DNA from: Pseudoflavonifractor sp. An85
GTDB taxonomy: Bacteria; Bacillota; Clostridia; Oscillospirales; Oscillospiraceae
Assembly: GCF_002161235.1 (NCBI RefSeq)
Contig: NZ_NFHE01000006.1
Location: forward strand, 51,602-115,601
Direction of reading: 5' to 3'
DNA length: 64,000 nt
Below are positions 9,893 through 18,348 of this stretch, piece by piece. Below the pieces are notes generated by a model. That model was not told the origin of the DNA. It searched no databases and saw only the letters and a program-made list of their open reading frames with translations. Each line of letters opens with the position of its first letter. Position 1 is the stretch's first letter. The translations under genes and the position numbers were made by a program.

Positions 9893-10626
9893 ATATATTT
9901 GGAATGACGGATATTGGCGAGGTTCGGAGTGAGAACCAGGACAGTTATACCGTCCGCCAGCTGAGAGAAGATGTGGCTGTCGCTGTAGTGTGTGACGGCA
10001 TGGGTGGTGCACGGGCTGGGAATGTGGCCAGCGCAGTGGCAGTGGAAACCTTCGCTGCGGCTGTGGAAGAACTGTGCCGAGAAGAAGTCCCCCAAGGGGA
10101 GCGCTGCTGCGCCCAAGTGCTTCGGGATGCATGCCTTCACGCCAACACTCAAGTGCACCAGCTCTCCCGCTCCGAGGAGGAGTATCGCGGCATGGGAACC
10201 ACACTGGTTGCCGCGCTGTTGGTGGGGCAGGATGCCTATGTGGTAAACGTAGGGGACAGCCGCTGCTACCACATCCACGACGATGCCATTGACCAGGTAA
10301 CCAACGACCATTCTCTGGTGCAACTGCTGGTCAATCGTGGCGATATCTCCCCTCAAGAGGCACGCAACCACCCCAAAAAGAATTTGATTACCCGTGCGCT
10401 TGGCGTGGATCGTGATGTGCTGTCAGATTGCTACCACGTGGCATTGCAGCCAGGTGATGGACTGTTGCTGTGTAGCGATGGCCTGTCCAATGTGTTGACC
10501 GATGAGACGTTGTTGCAGCTGGCGCAGGAAACACTGCCGTTGGAGGAGCGCTGCCGAAACATGATGCGTATGACGTTGGAACATGGCGCTCCAGACAATG
10601 TGACCATCGTGATGGCACAGCTGTGA
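9889..10626 (+). CDS. prpC: PP2C-type serine/threonine phosphatase
   Basis: A 245-residue PPM phosphatase that removes phosphates placed by the neighbouring PASTA kinase. Metal-binding and catalytic motifs are all present: RSENQDS, VVCDGMGG, GDSRCY, NDHSLV, CSDGLSN and the final DNVTIV. It starts inside the rlmN stop (ATGA) and lies 25 bases before prkC. The phosphatase-kinase pair controls cell-wall growth and spore germination in Firmicutes (known for the family); a role here is inferred from the linkage. Confidence 0.95.
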   Translation: MNIFGMTDIGEVRSENQDSYTVRQLREDVAVAVVCDGMGGARAGNVASAVAVETFAAAVEELCREEVPQGERCCAQVLRDACLHANTQVHQLSRSEEEYRGMGTTLVAALLVGQDAYVVNVGDSRCYHIHDDAIDQVTNDHSLVQLLVNRGDISPQEARNHPKKNLITRALGVDRDVLSDCYHVALQPGDGLLLCSDGLSNVLTDETLLQLAQETLPLEERCRNMMRMTLEHGAPDNVTIVMAQL

Positions 10627-10651
10627 ACCACGACGAGGAGGAACATTTACC

Positions 10652-12646
10652 ATGGATCAGTACATAGGTACCATGCTCGACAATCGCTATGAGATTTTAG
10701 AGCGTATTGGCGTTGGCGGAATGGCCGTGGTGTACAAGGCCAGGTGTCATCGACTCAACCGTCTGGTCGCCATAAAAATTCTCAAGCCAGAATTGGCCAA
10801 CGATGCAGATTTCCGGCGCCGCTTCCAGGCCGAATCTCAGGCGGTTGCCATGTTGTCCCACGTCAACATTGTGGGCGTATACGATGTCTGTCAAAGTGAC
10901 GGGCTCAATTACATCGTAATGGAATTGATTGACGGTATGACCCTGAAGCAGTACATGCAAAAAAGAGGCATGCCGCTGAAGTGGCAGGAAGCTTTGCACT
11001 TCATCGCACAGGTGCTGCGCGCTTTGGATCACGCCCATAGCCGTGGTATCATTCACCGGGATATCAAGCCCCATAACATTCTGGTCCTTCGGGATGGAAG
11101 TATTAAGGTGGCAGATTTCGGCATTGCCCGTCTGACCAGCTCCCAGGCCACATTGACCCAGGAGGCCCTGGGCTCGGTGCACTATATCTCCCCAGAACAG
11201 GCGAAAGGCAGCCACATTGATGGACGTTCGGACCTGTATTCTGTGGGTGTCATGCTCTATGAGATGCTTACTGGACGCCTGCCTTTTGAGGGCGAAACTC
11301 CGGTGCTGGTGGCGATCCAGCATATCAACTCCATTCCCATTCAGCCCCGGGAATTGAATCCCGATATTCCCGTTGGTCTGGAAGCTATTATCATGAAGGC
11401 CATGGCTCCCAATCCCAACCACCGGTATGGTTCTGCCCAGGAGATGTTGGATGCTGTCCAGGCGTTTCAGGAGAACCCGGATTCGGTTCCGTCCGACACC
11501 ATCCGCATCAATGATGTCGAGGAACCCACTCTGGTCATTCCCACCGGTGGTGTGCGGGACATGATGGAAGACGACTACGAGGAAGATGACTATCTGGATG
11601 ACGAGGAAGAGGAGGAAATAACCTCCAAAGTGCGCAAGTCTCACCGTCGGTTCAATCCACCTCCCATAGCCATTGCTGTGGGTGCAATCCTGCTGTTTGT
11701 CGTCGGTATTATCCTTTTTCTGGTTAACTTCATCCGAGGTGCCATTTTTGCCCCTGCGAAAGAGTACACCGTTCCCAATTTGCTGGGTATGACGGTGGAA
11801 GAATTAGAAAAAGATCCGTCCATTCTGGGCGATTTCCAGTTGGAAGTTGGGGAGACTGTGTTTAACGAGGACTACGAGAAGGACCAGATCTGTGAGCAGA
11901 CCCCGGAAGCCGACTCTAAAGTCAAGGACGGGAAAACCACCATCACGGTCACCATCAGCGGTGGCACAGAAGAGTTGAAAATGATTGACGTTACCGGCTG
12001 GGATTCCGAGCGGGCATTGGAACGTCTGAGAGATGATATGAAGCTAGAGGTGACCACCGAGTATCAGTATTCCCAGACCACGGAAAAGGGCTATGTCATT
12101 TCTTACTCCCCGGAAAAGGATACCGAGCTGGAAGAGGGTGACGAAGTGACCATCGTCATCAGCAAGGGCAAGGAAGAGGAAAAGGTCGTCGTAGGCAACT
12201 ATGTTAACCTGAGCCTGGAACAGGTAAAGGCCCAGCTGGAACTACAGGGCCTGAATGCCAATGTGAAGGAGTATTATAGCGACACCTACGCCAAGGGCAA
12301 GGTGATGTGGCAGAGCATTGCCGTCAATACCCAGGTAGCTCCTGGTACCACCATTGACCTCCAGGTCAGCAAAGGCCCTGAGGCTACCCAGCCTCCCGTC
12401 ACCAATCCTCCGGTGGTGGTCACCGATGCCCCTGTGAAAAAGACCATCACGGTGGATTTGAGTGATTACACCGGAATCATCACGTTAAAAGTAACCTTAG
12501 GTTCCACAACTGTGTTTGACGGCTCCTGGAACGCCGATGAGCAGGGTGATTTCTCCCGGGAAGTGACCCAGAATCCCGGCACCACCAAGCGGGTTACCAT
12601 CTCCATCAATGGAGAGACGGTAGAAAGCTATAATTTGGAGTTTTAG
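10652..12646 (+). CDS. prkC: PASTA-domain serine/threonine protein kinase
   Basis: A 664-residue transmembrane kinase. The cytoplasmic kinase domain (about 1-275) has the glycine loop GVGGMAVVYKA, the ATP-binding K42, HRDIKPHN (135-142) and DFG (155-157). A very acidic juxtamembrane stretch (about 304-322) precedes a single membrane helix near 338-360. Outside are three PASTA repeats (about 369-437, 443-505, 512-575), which bind muropeptides in known homologues. A proline/threonine linker and an extra beta-rich domain close the protein, the latter beyond the usual architecture. ATG 10652 follows GACGAGGAGGAA. Only three bases separate it from rsgA. Confidence 0.95.
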   Translation: MDQYIGTMLDNRYEILERIGVGGMAVVYKARCHRLNRLVAIKILKPELANDADFRRRFQAESQAVAMLSHVNIVGVYDVCQSDGLNYIVMELIDGMTLKQYMQKRGMPLKWQEALHFIAQVLRALDHAHSRGIIHRDIKPHNILVLRDGSIKVADFGIARLTSSQATLTQEALGSVHYISPEQAKGSHIDGRSDLYSVGVMLYEMLTGRLPFEGETPVLVAIQHINSIPIQPRELNPDIPVGLEAIIMKAMAPNPNHRYGSAQEMLDAVQAFQENPDSVPSDTIRINDVEEPTLVIPTGGVRDMMEDDYEEDDYLDDEEEEEITSKVRKSHRRFNPPPIAIAVGAILLFVVGIILFLVNFIRGAIFAPAKEYTVPNLLGMTVEELEKDPSILGDFQLEVGETVFNEDYEKDQICEQTPEADSKVKDGKTTITVTISGGTEELKMIDVTGWDSERALERLRDDMKLEVTTEYQYSQTTEKGYVISYSPEKDTELEEGDEVTIVISKGKEEEKVVVGNYVNLSLEQVKAQLELQGLNANVKEYYSDTYAKGKVMWQSIAVNTQVAPGTTIDLQVSKGPEATQPPVTNPPVVVTDAPVKKTITVDLSDYTGIITLKVTLGSTTVFDGSWNADEQGDFSREVTQNPGTTKRVTISINGETVESYNLEF

Positions 12647-12649
12647 TAT

Positions 12650-13528
12650 ATGAGGGGAACGATTGTAAAAGCGCTCAGCGGCTTCTATTATGTGGACGTG
12701 GGCACAGACTGTGAGCCGGTGGCTTGCCGCGGCCGCGGCAAACTACGTCACAACAAAATCACCCCTCTGGTGGGAGATCACGTGGAGATCACTGTCACAG
12801 CCGAGGGAACGGGAATGGTGGATGAGGTCTTGCCCCGCTCCAATCAGTTTCAGCGGCCCATGGTGGCCAACATGGATCAGTTGGTGATTTTGGCCTCCGG
12901 TGCCATTCCGGTCACTGATCCCTTTCTCATTGACCGTATGATTGCCTTGGCTGAATATAAACACTGTCAGCCCATCATCTGCTTCAACAAATGCGATTTG
13001 GAGCCGGCAGAAGATCTGGTGGAGTTGTATCGCCAAGCGGGATTTCAGTCCTTTTCCATCAGCGCACAGACCGGCACCGGTTTGGATCAACTGATGGGGG
13101 TGCTGGAAGGTAAAATCTCCGCCTTCACCGGGAACTCTGGTGTGGGCAAGTCCAGTGTACTCAATGCCCTTTGTCCCCAGTTTGGCCTGAAGGTGGGAGA
13201 GGTCAGCGAAAAGCTGGGCCGAGGCCGCCATACCACCCGCCACGTGGAGCTGTTCCGGGTTGGGGGCGGTTTGGTGGCAGATACCCCTGGTTTCTCTGCC
13301 TTTGATGTGGAACAGATGGAGCTGATCCCCAAAGAGGAATTGGAGCGTACGTTCCGAGAGTTTCACCCCTATTTGGATCAGTGCCGTTTCGTAGGCTGCG
13401 CTCACGTCAAAGAGCGCGGCTGTGCGATACGCCAAGCCGTGGAGCAAGGGGAGATTGCAGATAGCCGCTATCGCAGCTATGTGCGTCTCTATGAACAGGT
13501 GAAGGCCCGACCCCAGTGGGAAAAATAA
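12650..13528 (+). CDS. rsgA: ribosome small-subunit-dependent GTPase
   Basis: RsgA checks maturation of the 30S subunit. The 292-residue protein has the family's circularly permuted GTPase order: G4 (FNKCDL) comes before G1 (GNSGVGKSS) and G3 (DTPGFS). An N-terminal OB fold (about 1-70) and a C-terminal zinc site (CRFVGCAHVKERGCA) complete it. ATG 12650 directly follows the prkC stop. It is the last gene of the long housekeeping run; in Bacillus rpe and thiN would follow before spoVM, but here spoVM is next. Confidence 0.95.
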   Translation: MRGTIVKALSGFYYVDVGTDCEPVACRGRGKLRHNKITPLVGDHVEITVTAEGTGMVDEVLPRSNQFQRPMVANMDQLVILASGAIPVTDPFLIDRMIALAEYKHCQPIICFNKCDLEPAEDLVELYRQAGFQSFSISAQTGTGLDQLMGVLEGKISAFTGNSGVGKSSVLNALCPQFGLKVGEVSEKLGRGRHTTRHVELFRVGGGLVADTPGFSAFDVEQMELIPKEELERTFREFHPYLDQCRFVGCAHVKERGCAIRQAVEQGEIADSRYRSYVRLYEQVKARPQWEK

Positions 13529-13544
13529 AATACTGAGGAACCAG

Positions 13545-13599
13545 ACAGCCTCTTCTTTCATATGCTGTGTTAGAATTCAGCATGGAAAGGAGAGGCTGT
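13545..13599 (+). promoter_or_regulatory. long hairpin covering the spoVM ribosome-binding site
   Basis: A 15-bp stem (13545-13559 with 13585-13599, one G-T pair) continues after a small internal bulge into a 6-bp stem (13562-13567 with 13578-13583) and a 10-base loop. The 3' arm contains AAAGGAGAGG, the ribosome site for the 24-codon gene that starts at 13605. If folded it would hide that site. It may also act as a weak terminator for rsgA, although no proper T-run follows. A transcript starting inside the stem would escape the fold; this is inference. Confidence 0.65.
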
Positions 13600-13604
13600 T
13601 ATTT

Positions 13605-13679
13605 ATGAGAATCGTGGTTGTGAAATTTCCCAAGGCGTTGTGCGGCCTGATGCGCAGAATTTTTGGGATCAAAGAATGA
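13605..13679 (+). CDS. spoVM: stage V sporulation protein M (24 residues)
   Basis: A 24-residue peptide beginning MRIVVVKFPKALCGLMRR. It aligns without gaps to the amphipathic helix of Bacillus SpoVM, which begins MKFYTIKLPKFLGGIVR: K7, P9, K10, L12, G14, R17 and G21 are shared, including the Pro9 known to matter for recognising the curved forespore membrane. ATG 13605 has AAAGGAGAGG nine bases upstream. SpoVM anchors SpoIVA on the forespore. Its position after rsgA and before sipL and spoIVA matches that role. The gene is easily missed because of its size. Confidence 0.88.
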   Translation: MRIVVVKFPKALCGLMRRIFGIKE

Positions 13680-13682
13680 GCG

Positions 13683-13710
13683 CATATCCCGGTCTCTCCT
13701 CTCATATAGA
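13683..13710 (+). promoter_or_regulatory. putative SigE promoter of sipL
   Basis: A CATATC -35-like element at 13683-13688 and CATATAGA at 13703-13710 lie with the same 20-base start-to-start distance as the spoIVA promoter elements. They resemble the SigE mother-cell consensus (ATATT-type -35, CATACA-type -10). It lies 33 bases before the sipL start. Confidence 0.5.
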
Positions 13711-13742
13711 TACTCCAGAATGTGGACAAAGGGAGGATGCCT

Positions 13743-15257
13743 ATGGATATGCAACTGCAGCCCGTGGTGTTGGAGGGATACCGGGAAGTCTTGAATACCG
13801 CGGTGACCCAGGAGGAGACGCTGGAGAGTATCGTGCCGGACACATACCCGGATATCGCCCGCATTGTATCTGCCGTGGGACGGGTGTATGTACGGGACTG
13901 TGAACCGAGCGAAGGAACCGTACGTCTCACAGGTACCATTCAAACTACGGTGTTTTACATCCCGGAAGGGGAGGCACTACCCAAAACACTAGAGGTGGCC
14001 ATCCCCTTCCAATGCATCAAGGACCACCCCACCCTACGCAGCTCCAGTATGGTACAGGCCAGCGCACAAGTTACCTTTGCCGATGCCAGAGCCATCAATC
14101 CCAGAAAAGTGGTGGCACGGGCAGAGATTGTAGTGGAACTGGCGGCCTATGAGCTTTGCTCTCGGGAACTGACCTGTGATGTCCAAGGCGGACCAGAGGG
14201 AAGTCTGGAGAAGCGGCTGCTTTCCGCCCGAGATATTGTGGTTTCCGGTGTGGTGGAAAAGCCGTTTCTCTTCTCCGATCTCATCCGTATGCCTCCATCC
14301 AAGGGGGAGATTCAGCAACTGCTTCTGTGTCGCCCCCAACTGGACGTGATGGAAGGAAAGCTGATTGGGCGAAAGCTGGTGGTGAAGGGGTCTGTCAAGC
14401 TGTATCTGGTCTATTTGTGCGACGATCAAGTGACCTCCACGTGCTTCGAGTTGCCATTCTCTCAGGTGTTGGATGTAGAACAAGAAGCTGGGGATCAAGG
14501 GTCACAAGTGGATGTACGACTGAAAAGCGTGGATTGCCGTCTGCGAGATGGAGAGCTGGAGGTCACCGTGGAGGCCTGCGCCCAAGCGGTGGTGCGGGTA
14601 GAACGTGAGGTCACTCTGCTGGCGGACGTATACAGCGTCAGTTGTCGGCTAGATGCTCAGCGTGCACCCTGTACCATATGCACACTAGCCGAGACCGGCG
14701 GTACCAGCCAAAGCGTACGGCATTTTTACCAAACCACCGTGGAAGCCAAACAGGTATTGGATAGTTTCGCCGTAGTCAAGGATGTGACCCAGCGCAATGG
14801 AGAGCACGGCAGCGAACTCGCCGCCCAAATCCAGGTACACATGCTGTATCTAGATGAGGAGGGTGCCCTGCGGGGTGCCACAGACAGCGTCATGGTTACC
14901 TGTCCCTATCAGGTTCCGGATGGGTGTGAGCGAAAGGTGCACGGCAGAGCGGTGGGAGATGTCTCCGCAGCAGCCGTCAGCGGTGGGATTGACCTCCGAT
15001 TCGAAGTGGAATTTCGTTGGCTCACCATCAAAGAGGAAGAACTGCTGTGTGTCAGTTCTGTGGCTTCCACCGGAGCCTATGACGGCCCGTGCAGCCGTCC
15101 CTCTCTGGTCATCCGCCGGGTAGACGCAGGAGAGCAGTTGTGGGATGTGGCAAAAGCATGTGGCGCCACCATCCAAGACATCTGCACGGCCAACGAACTG
15201 ACTTGTGAAACCGTGCCCCAGGGTATGGTGCTGCTCATCCCCACCAAGAGAGTGTGA
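13743..15257 (+). CDS. sipL: SpoIVA-interacting protein SipL (SPOCS plus LysM)
   Basis: A 504-residue mother-cell coat morphogenesis protein. It has DUF3794/SPOCS regions (N-terminal one starting near residue 30 with IVPDTYPDIARI) and a C-terminal LysM domain (about 458-503, GEQLWDVAKACGATIQDICTANEL type). In Clostridioides difficile SipL binds SpoIVA through its LysM domain and is needed for coat attachment. ATG 13743 follows GGGAGGATG by six bases; an in-frame codon 21 bases earlier has no ribosome site. It lies between spoVM and spoIVA, the two partners in the same layer. Confidence 0.9.
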   Translation: MDMQLQPVVLEGYREVLNTAVTQEETLESIVPDTYPDIARIVSAVGRVYVRDCEPSEGTVRLTGTIQTTVFYIPEGEALPKTLEVAIPFQCIKDHPTLRSSSMVQASAQVTFADARAINPRKVVARAEIVVELAAYELCSRELTCDVQGGPEGSLEKRLLSARDIVVSGVVEKPFLFSDLIRMPPSKGEIQQLLLCRPQLDVMEGKLIGRKLVVKGSVKLYLVYLCDDQVTSTCFELPFSQVLDVEQEAGDQGSQVDVRLKSVDCRLRDGELEVTVEACAQAVVRVEREVTLLADVYSVSCRLDAQRAPCTICTLAETGGTSQSVRHFYQTTVEAKQVLDSFAVVKDVTQRNGEHGSELAAQIQVHMLYLDEEGALRGATDSVMVTCPYQVPDGCERKVHGRAVGDVSAAAVSGGIDLRFEVEFRWLTIKEEELLCVSSVASTGAYDGPCSRPSLVIRRVDAGEQLWDVAKACGATIQDICTANELTCETVPQGMVLLIPTKRV

Positions 15258-15261
15258 GATA

Positions 15262-15295
15262 AACTGGCTGGAGAGATTCTCCGGCCAGTTTTTTT
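15262..15295 (+). terminator. sipL terminator
   Basis: Stem AACTGGC...GCCAGTT (15262-15268 with 15284-15290), extended by GGAG/CTCC, followed by a T-run to 15295. It is a standard intrinsic terminator that separates sipL from spoIVA. Confidence 0.85.
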
Positions 15296-15300
15296 GCGTT

Positions 15301-15330
15301 GGCATATTATACAGCTTATCCCCATACACA
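15301..15330 (+). promoter_or_regulatory. putative SigE promoter of spoIVA
   Basis: GGCATATT at 15301-15308 and CATACACA at 15323-15330, separated by 14 bases, closely match the SigE consensus known from Bacillus (GTCATATT, CATACACT). It stands directly after the sipL terminator and 31 bases before the spoIVA start, so spoIVA has its own mother-cell promoter. Confidence 0.7.
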
Positions 15331-15361
15331 TGTAGAGAACTTGCGGTGAGGAGGAGTTGCA

Positions 15362-16840
15362 GTGGATCATAACAAACTCTATGAGGATATCGCCCAGCGA
15401 ACCCAAGGCGATATATACATCGGCGTGGTGGGCCCGGTCCGCACCGGAAAGTCCACCTTCATCAAACGCTTTATGGAGACCATGGTGCTGCCGGAAATCC
15501 AGAACACCTATCTCCGGGATCGGGCTCGGGATGAACTGCCCCAAAGCGGCTCCGGACGGGTGGTGATGACCGCAGAACCCAAATTTGTTCCGGAAGATGC
15601 GGTCAGCCTGTCCATGGACGATGGCAGTTCCTTTTCTGTGCGCCTCATTGACTGTGTGGGCTACATGGTTCCCGGCGCGCTGGGGCAGATGGACGGGGAT
15701 CAGCCCCGGATGGTGACCACCCCCTGGATGGATCACGAGATCCCCATGACCCAGGCCGCGGAGCTGGGTACCCAGAAGGTGATCACCGACCATTCCACCA
15801 TCGGCATCGTGGTCACCACCGACGGAACCATCGCAGACATCCCTCGGGAGGACTATCTGGAGGCAGAGGAGCGGGTGATCCAGGAGCTAAAAGCCATGGG
15901 AAAGCCCTTTGTGGTACTGCTCAACTCTGCCCAGCCATACAGCGATCGAGCCCAGGCCATCCAGGCGGACATCGCCCAGCAGTATCAAGTGACCTGCCTG
16001 GCGGTGAACTGTCTGACCTTGGACGAGGAGACCGTGGAAGCCATTCTCAGCGGTGTCCTCCACGAATTTCCCATGAAACAGCTGGAGCTGTTCTTACCTT
16101 CTTGGGTGGATGTGCTTCCCTTCGACCACCCCATCAAAAACCAGCTCTATACTATGATCCGCCAGGAGGCCGATGGTTTGGATCGACTGCGGGATACGGA
16201 ACAGGCCGTGGATGCCCTAGACCAGCGGGAGGAGATTGCCTCGGCACGCATTACCCGCATGGATATGGGGAGCGGCATAGTCACAGCGGTGCTGGAGTTG
16301 CCCCGCAGCCTGTTCTATGAGACGGTATCTCAGCGCTGTGGTTTGGAGATTCACGACGACGGAGATCTCATTGGTCAGCTGGTACAGATGGCCTCTATGA
16401 AGCGAAAATATGAAAAGGTGGAGCAGGCCCTGGCCCAGGTGGAGGAGACCGGTTACGGCATCGTTATGCCAGATCCCCAGGAGATGACGCTGGAGGAACC
16501 GGAAATCGTCAAGCAGGGAGGCCGTTACGGTGTTCGCCTGAAAGCCTCCGCCCCTTCCATTCACATGATGCGGGCGGATATCAAAACCGAAGTGTCCCCC
16601 ATTATGGGTACGGAAAAGCAATCGGAGGAGATGGTGGACTTCCTTCTGCGCCAATTCGAAGGAGACACGGGGAAAATCTGGGACTCCAATATGTTCGGCC
16701 GTTCCTTCCATGAGCTGGTGGGCGAAGACTTGCAGGCCAAACTCAAACGCATGCCGGAGGACGCCCGGGAGAAGCTGCGGGATACCTTGCAACGCATCAT
16801 CAACGAGGGATCCGGAGGCCTCATTTGCATCATTCTATAA
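15362..16840 (+). CDS. spoIVA: stage IV sporulation protein A, coat ATPase
   Basis: SpoIVA polymerises with ATP hydrolysis into the basement layer of the spore coat on the outer forespore membrane. The 492-residue protein has the Walker A GPVRTGKST near residues 24-32, the TRAFAC-type GTPase/ATPase fold through about 270, and the C-terminal SpoVM-interacting region ending GSGGLICIIL. Start is GTG 15362 after GAGGAGGAG. It has its own SigE-like promoter and a strong terminator, and lies beside spoVM and sipL. Length is normal. Confidence 0.97.
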   Translation: MDHNKLYEDIAQRTQGDIYIGVVGPVRTGKSTFIKRFMETMVLPEIQNTYLRDRARDELPQSGSGRVVMTAEPKFVPEDAVSLSMDDGSSFSVRLIDCVGYMVPGALGQMDGDQPRMVTTPWMDHEIPMTQAAELGTQKVITDHSTIGIVVTTDGTIADIPREDYLEAEERVIQELKAMGKPFVVLLNSAQPYSDRAQAIQADIAQQYQVTCLAVNCLTLDEETVEAILSGVLHEFPMKQLELFLPSWVDVLPFDHPIKNQLYTMIRQEADGLDRLRDTEQAVDALDQREEIASARITRMDMGSGIVTAVLELPRSLFYETVSQRCGLEIHDDGDLIGQLVQMASMKRKYEKVEQALAQVEETGYGIVMPDPQEMTLEEPEIVKQGGRYGVRLKASAPSIHMMRADIKTEVSPIMGTEKQSEEMVDFLLRQFEGDTGKIWDSNMFGRSFHELVGEDLQAKLKRMPEDAREKLRDTLQRIINEGSGGLICIIL

Positions 16841-16843
16841 CGG

Positions 16844-16887
16844 ACGATGTGTCGCAGAAAAATATTCTGTGACACATCGTTTTTTTG
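16844..16887 (+). terminator. spoIVA terminator
   Basis: A 16-bp stem built from ACGATGTGTC/GACACATCGT (16844-16853 with 16871-16880), a G-T pair and CAGAA/TTCTG, followed by seven Ts. Strong intrinsic terminator. Confidence 0.9.
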
Positions 16888-16946
16888 TAACCTTTTGATT
16901 TCTGGTGACTCTAACAGGCAGAAAGAGAACAAAGAGGGGATGATCC

Positions 16947-17885
16947 ATGGTAAAGCTGAGGGAGGCCAACTACTGCAATCTCAAATTGCTCTTGATCTTT
17001 CTGGTGGTATACGGACACTGGATTGAACTGTCCATTCATGATAACGAATTTCTGATGATCCAGTATCGCACCATCTATTTCTTTCACATGCCTGTCTTTG
17101 TCTTTCTTACAGGGTTATTTCTCCGAGGAGAAGGGGACTGCATCCGGCAGATCAGACGTCTGACTCCCATCTATCTAATTTGCCAGACTGGAGCGGTTTT
17201 CTTTGGAACAGATATCGGGGAGCCGTGCTGGATTTTGTGGTATCTGTTCAGCGTGTGCATCTGGTCCATACTGGGGGCGCTGTGGTTCCGCATAGGCCAT
17301 AACACCCTGGCGTGGGTGCTGTTTCCTCTGTCCATCCTAGCGGGCGCTTTGGCAGGATACCTTCCGTTTCTGAATCGCATGTGGAGTGGGTCTCGAACCG
17401 TGGTGTTCTTTCCCTATTTCTTCGCAGGACTTTTGTGTGCCCCCCACACTCCATGGAGAAACCATCGAATATTTGGTATAATGGCTGGGATCACTGCACT
17501 AGCCGGTATATGGCTATTGAGTGACCAGATACCGGCGGACTTTCTCTATCAGGCAACTGGGTATGGCGATATGGAGCACGGCTTTTCTCTTCGGCTGTTC
17601 TGCTATGGGATTGGGGCACTGATGGGGCTGTTCCTTTTGACCTGGATACCATGTCGCAGGCTCCCCTTCAGCAAAGCTGGGGTGGATACCTTGCCCATCT
17701 ATCTAATCCATGCCCCCGTGGTAGCTGGGGTCCGGTTAATCCCTACTCCGTGGGTTTGTTGTGTGGGATTATCCGCCGGGTTGATTTACATCGTATACAG
17801 AACAACACAGTGGAGTGGGAGTCTGCACGGCATCATTTCACAGCCAGGGAGGGAGAAACGTGTCCGGATTTCAAGAAATCTATGA
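16947..17885 (+). CDS. acyltransferase 3 family membrane protein
   Basis: A 312-residue polytopic protein with about ten hydrophobic segments. The N-terminus (NYCNLKLLLIFLVVYGHW) matches the first helix of acyltransferase family 3, with the conserved histidine in YGH; FFHMPVFVFLTG is a second family motif. Such enzymes transfer acetyl or other acyl groups to sugars or lipids at the membrane. The substrate cannot be told. ATG 16947 follows AAAGAGGGGATG. Its last 26 bases overlap the ECF sigma gene, so it probably belongs to the same transcript. Confidence 0.8.
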   Translation: MVKLREANYCNLKLLLIFLVVYGHWIELSIHDNEFLMIQYRTIYFFHMPVFVFLTGLFLRGEGDCIRQIRRLTPIYLICQTGAVFFGTDIGEPCWILWYLFSVCIWSILGALWFRIGHNTLAWVLFPLSILAGALAGYLPFLNRMWSGSRTVVFFPYFFAGLLCAPHTPWRNHRIFGIMAGITALAGIWLLSDQIPADFLYQATGYGDMEHGFSLRLFCYGIGALMGLFLLTWIPCRRLPFSKAGVDTLPIYLIHAPVVAGVRLIPTPWVCCVGLSAGLIYIVYRTTQWSGSLHGIISQPGREKRVRISRNL

Positions 17886-18348
17886 GGCATATAGTCGGCC
17901 AGTCTACCGTTTCCTCCTGGCCCTGACCCGGAATGAGACCATGGCGGAGGATTTATTACAAGATGTATTCTATCAGGCACTGTTGCACATTGACCGATTC
18001 GAGGGACGCAGCAGTCTGTACACCTGGCTGTGCCAGATTGGGAAAAATGCTTGGCTAAAAGAGTGCCGCAAGCATAAGCGCTATACCGTGTGTGCTGAGA
18101 ATGAGGTATGGGACATGCCCTCCGGAGACCCAACGCCAGAGGAGCAGGCAATCCAGAAAGAGGAACGCATCCGGATCCGGAAGGCTGTCCAGCAGCTCAG
18201 CGCTCCTTACAAAGATGTCTTTATTCTTCACGCGTATGCCGACGTGAAGCTGAAGGAAATTGCAAAACTATATGAAAAATCGGAAACCTGGGCCAGAGTC
18301 ACCTACTATCGAGCGAGACAACAGATTATTCAGGAGGTGTCAAAATGA
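17860..18348 (+). CDS. ECF-type RNA polymerase sigma factor
   Basis: A 162-residue sigma factor with region 2 (about 1-70, containing AEDLLQDVFYQALLHIDRFEGRSS-type sequence) and region 4 (about 105-160, KEIAKLYEKSETWARVTYYRARQQI). Start GTG 17860 follows GGGAGGGAGAAAC; a longer in-frame version has no ribosome site. The 3' end overlaps the next gene by four bases. That gene is a membrane anti-sigma factor with a zinc motif, so activity is probably controlled by an outside signal. The regulon is unknown. Confidence 0.88.
   Translation: MSGFQEIYEAYSRPVYRFLLALTRNETMAEDLLQDVFYQALLHIDRFEGRSSLYTWLCQIGKNAWLKECRKHKRYTVCAENEVWDMPSGDPTPEEQAIQKEERIRIRKAVQQLSAPYKDVFILHAYADVKLKEIAKLYEKSETWARVTYYRARQQIIQEVSK

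Noticed and set aside
13577..13939. 120-codon minus-strand frame across spoVM and the sipL start
   Set aside because: Shadow of the plus-strand sporulation genes, without a ribosome site or family match.
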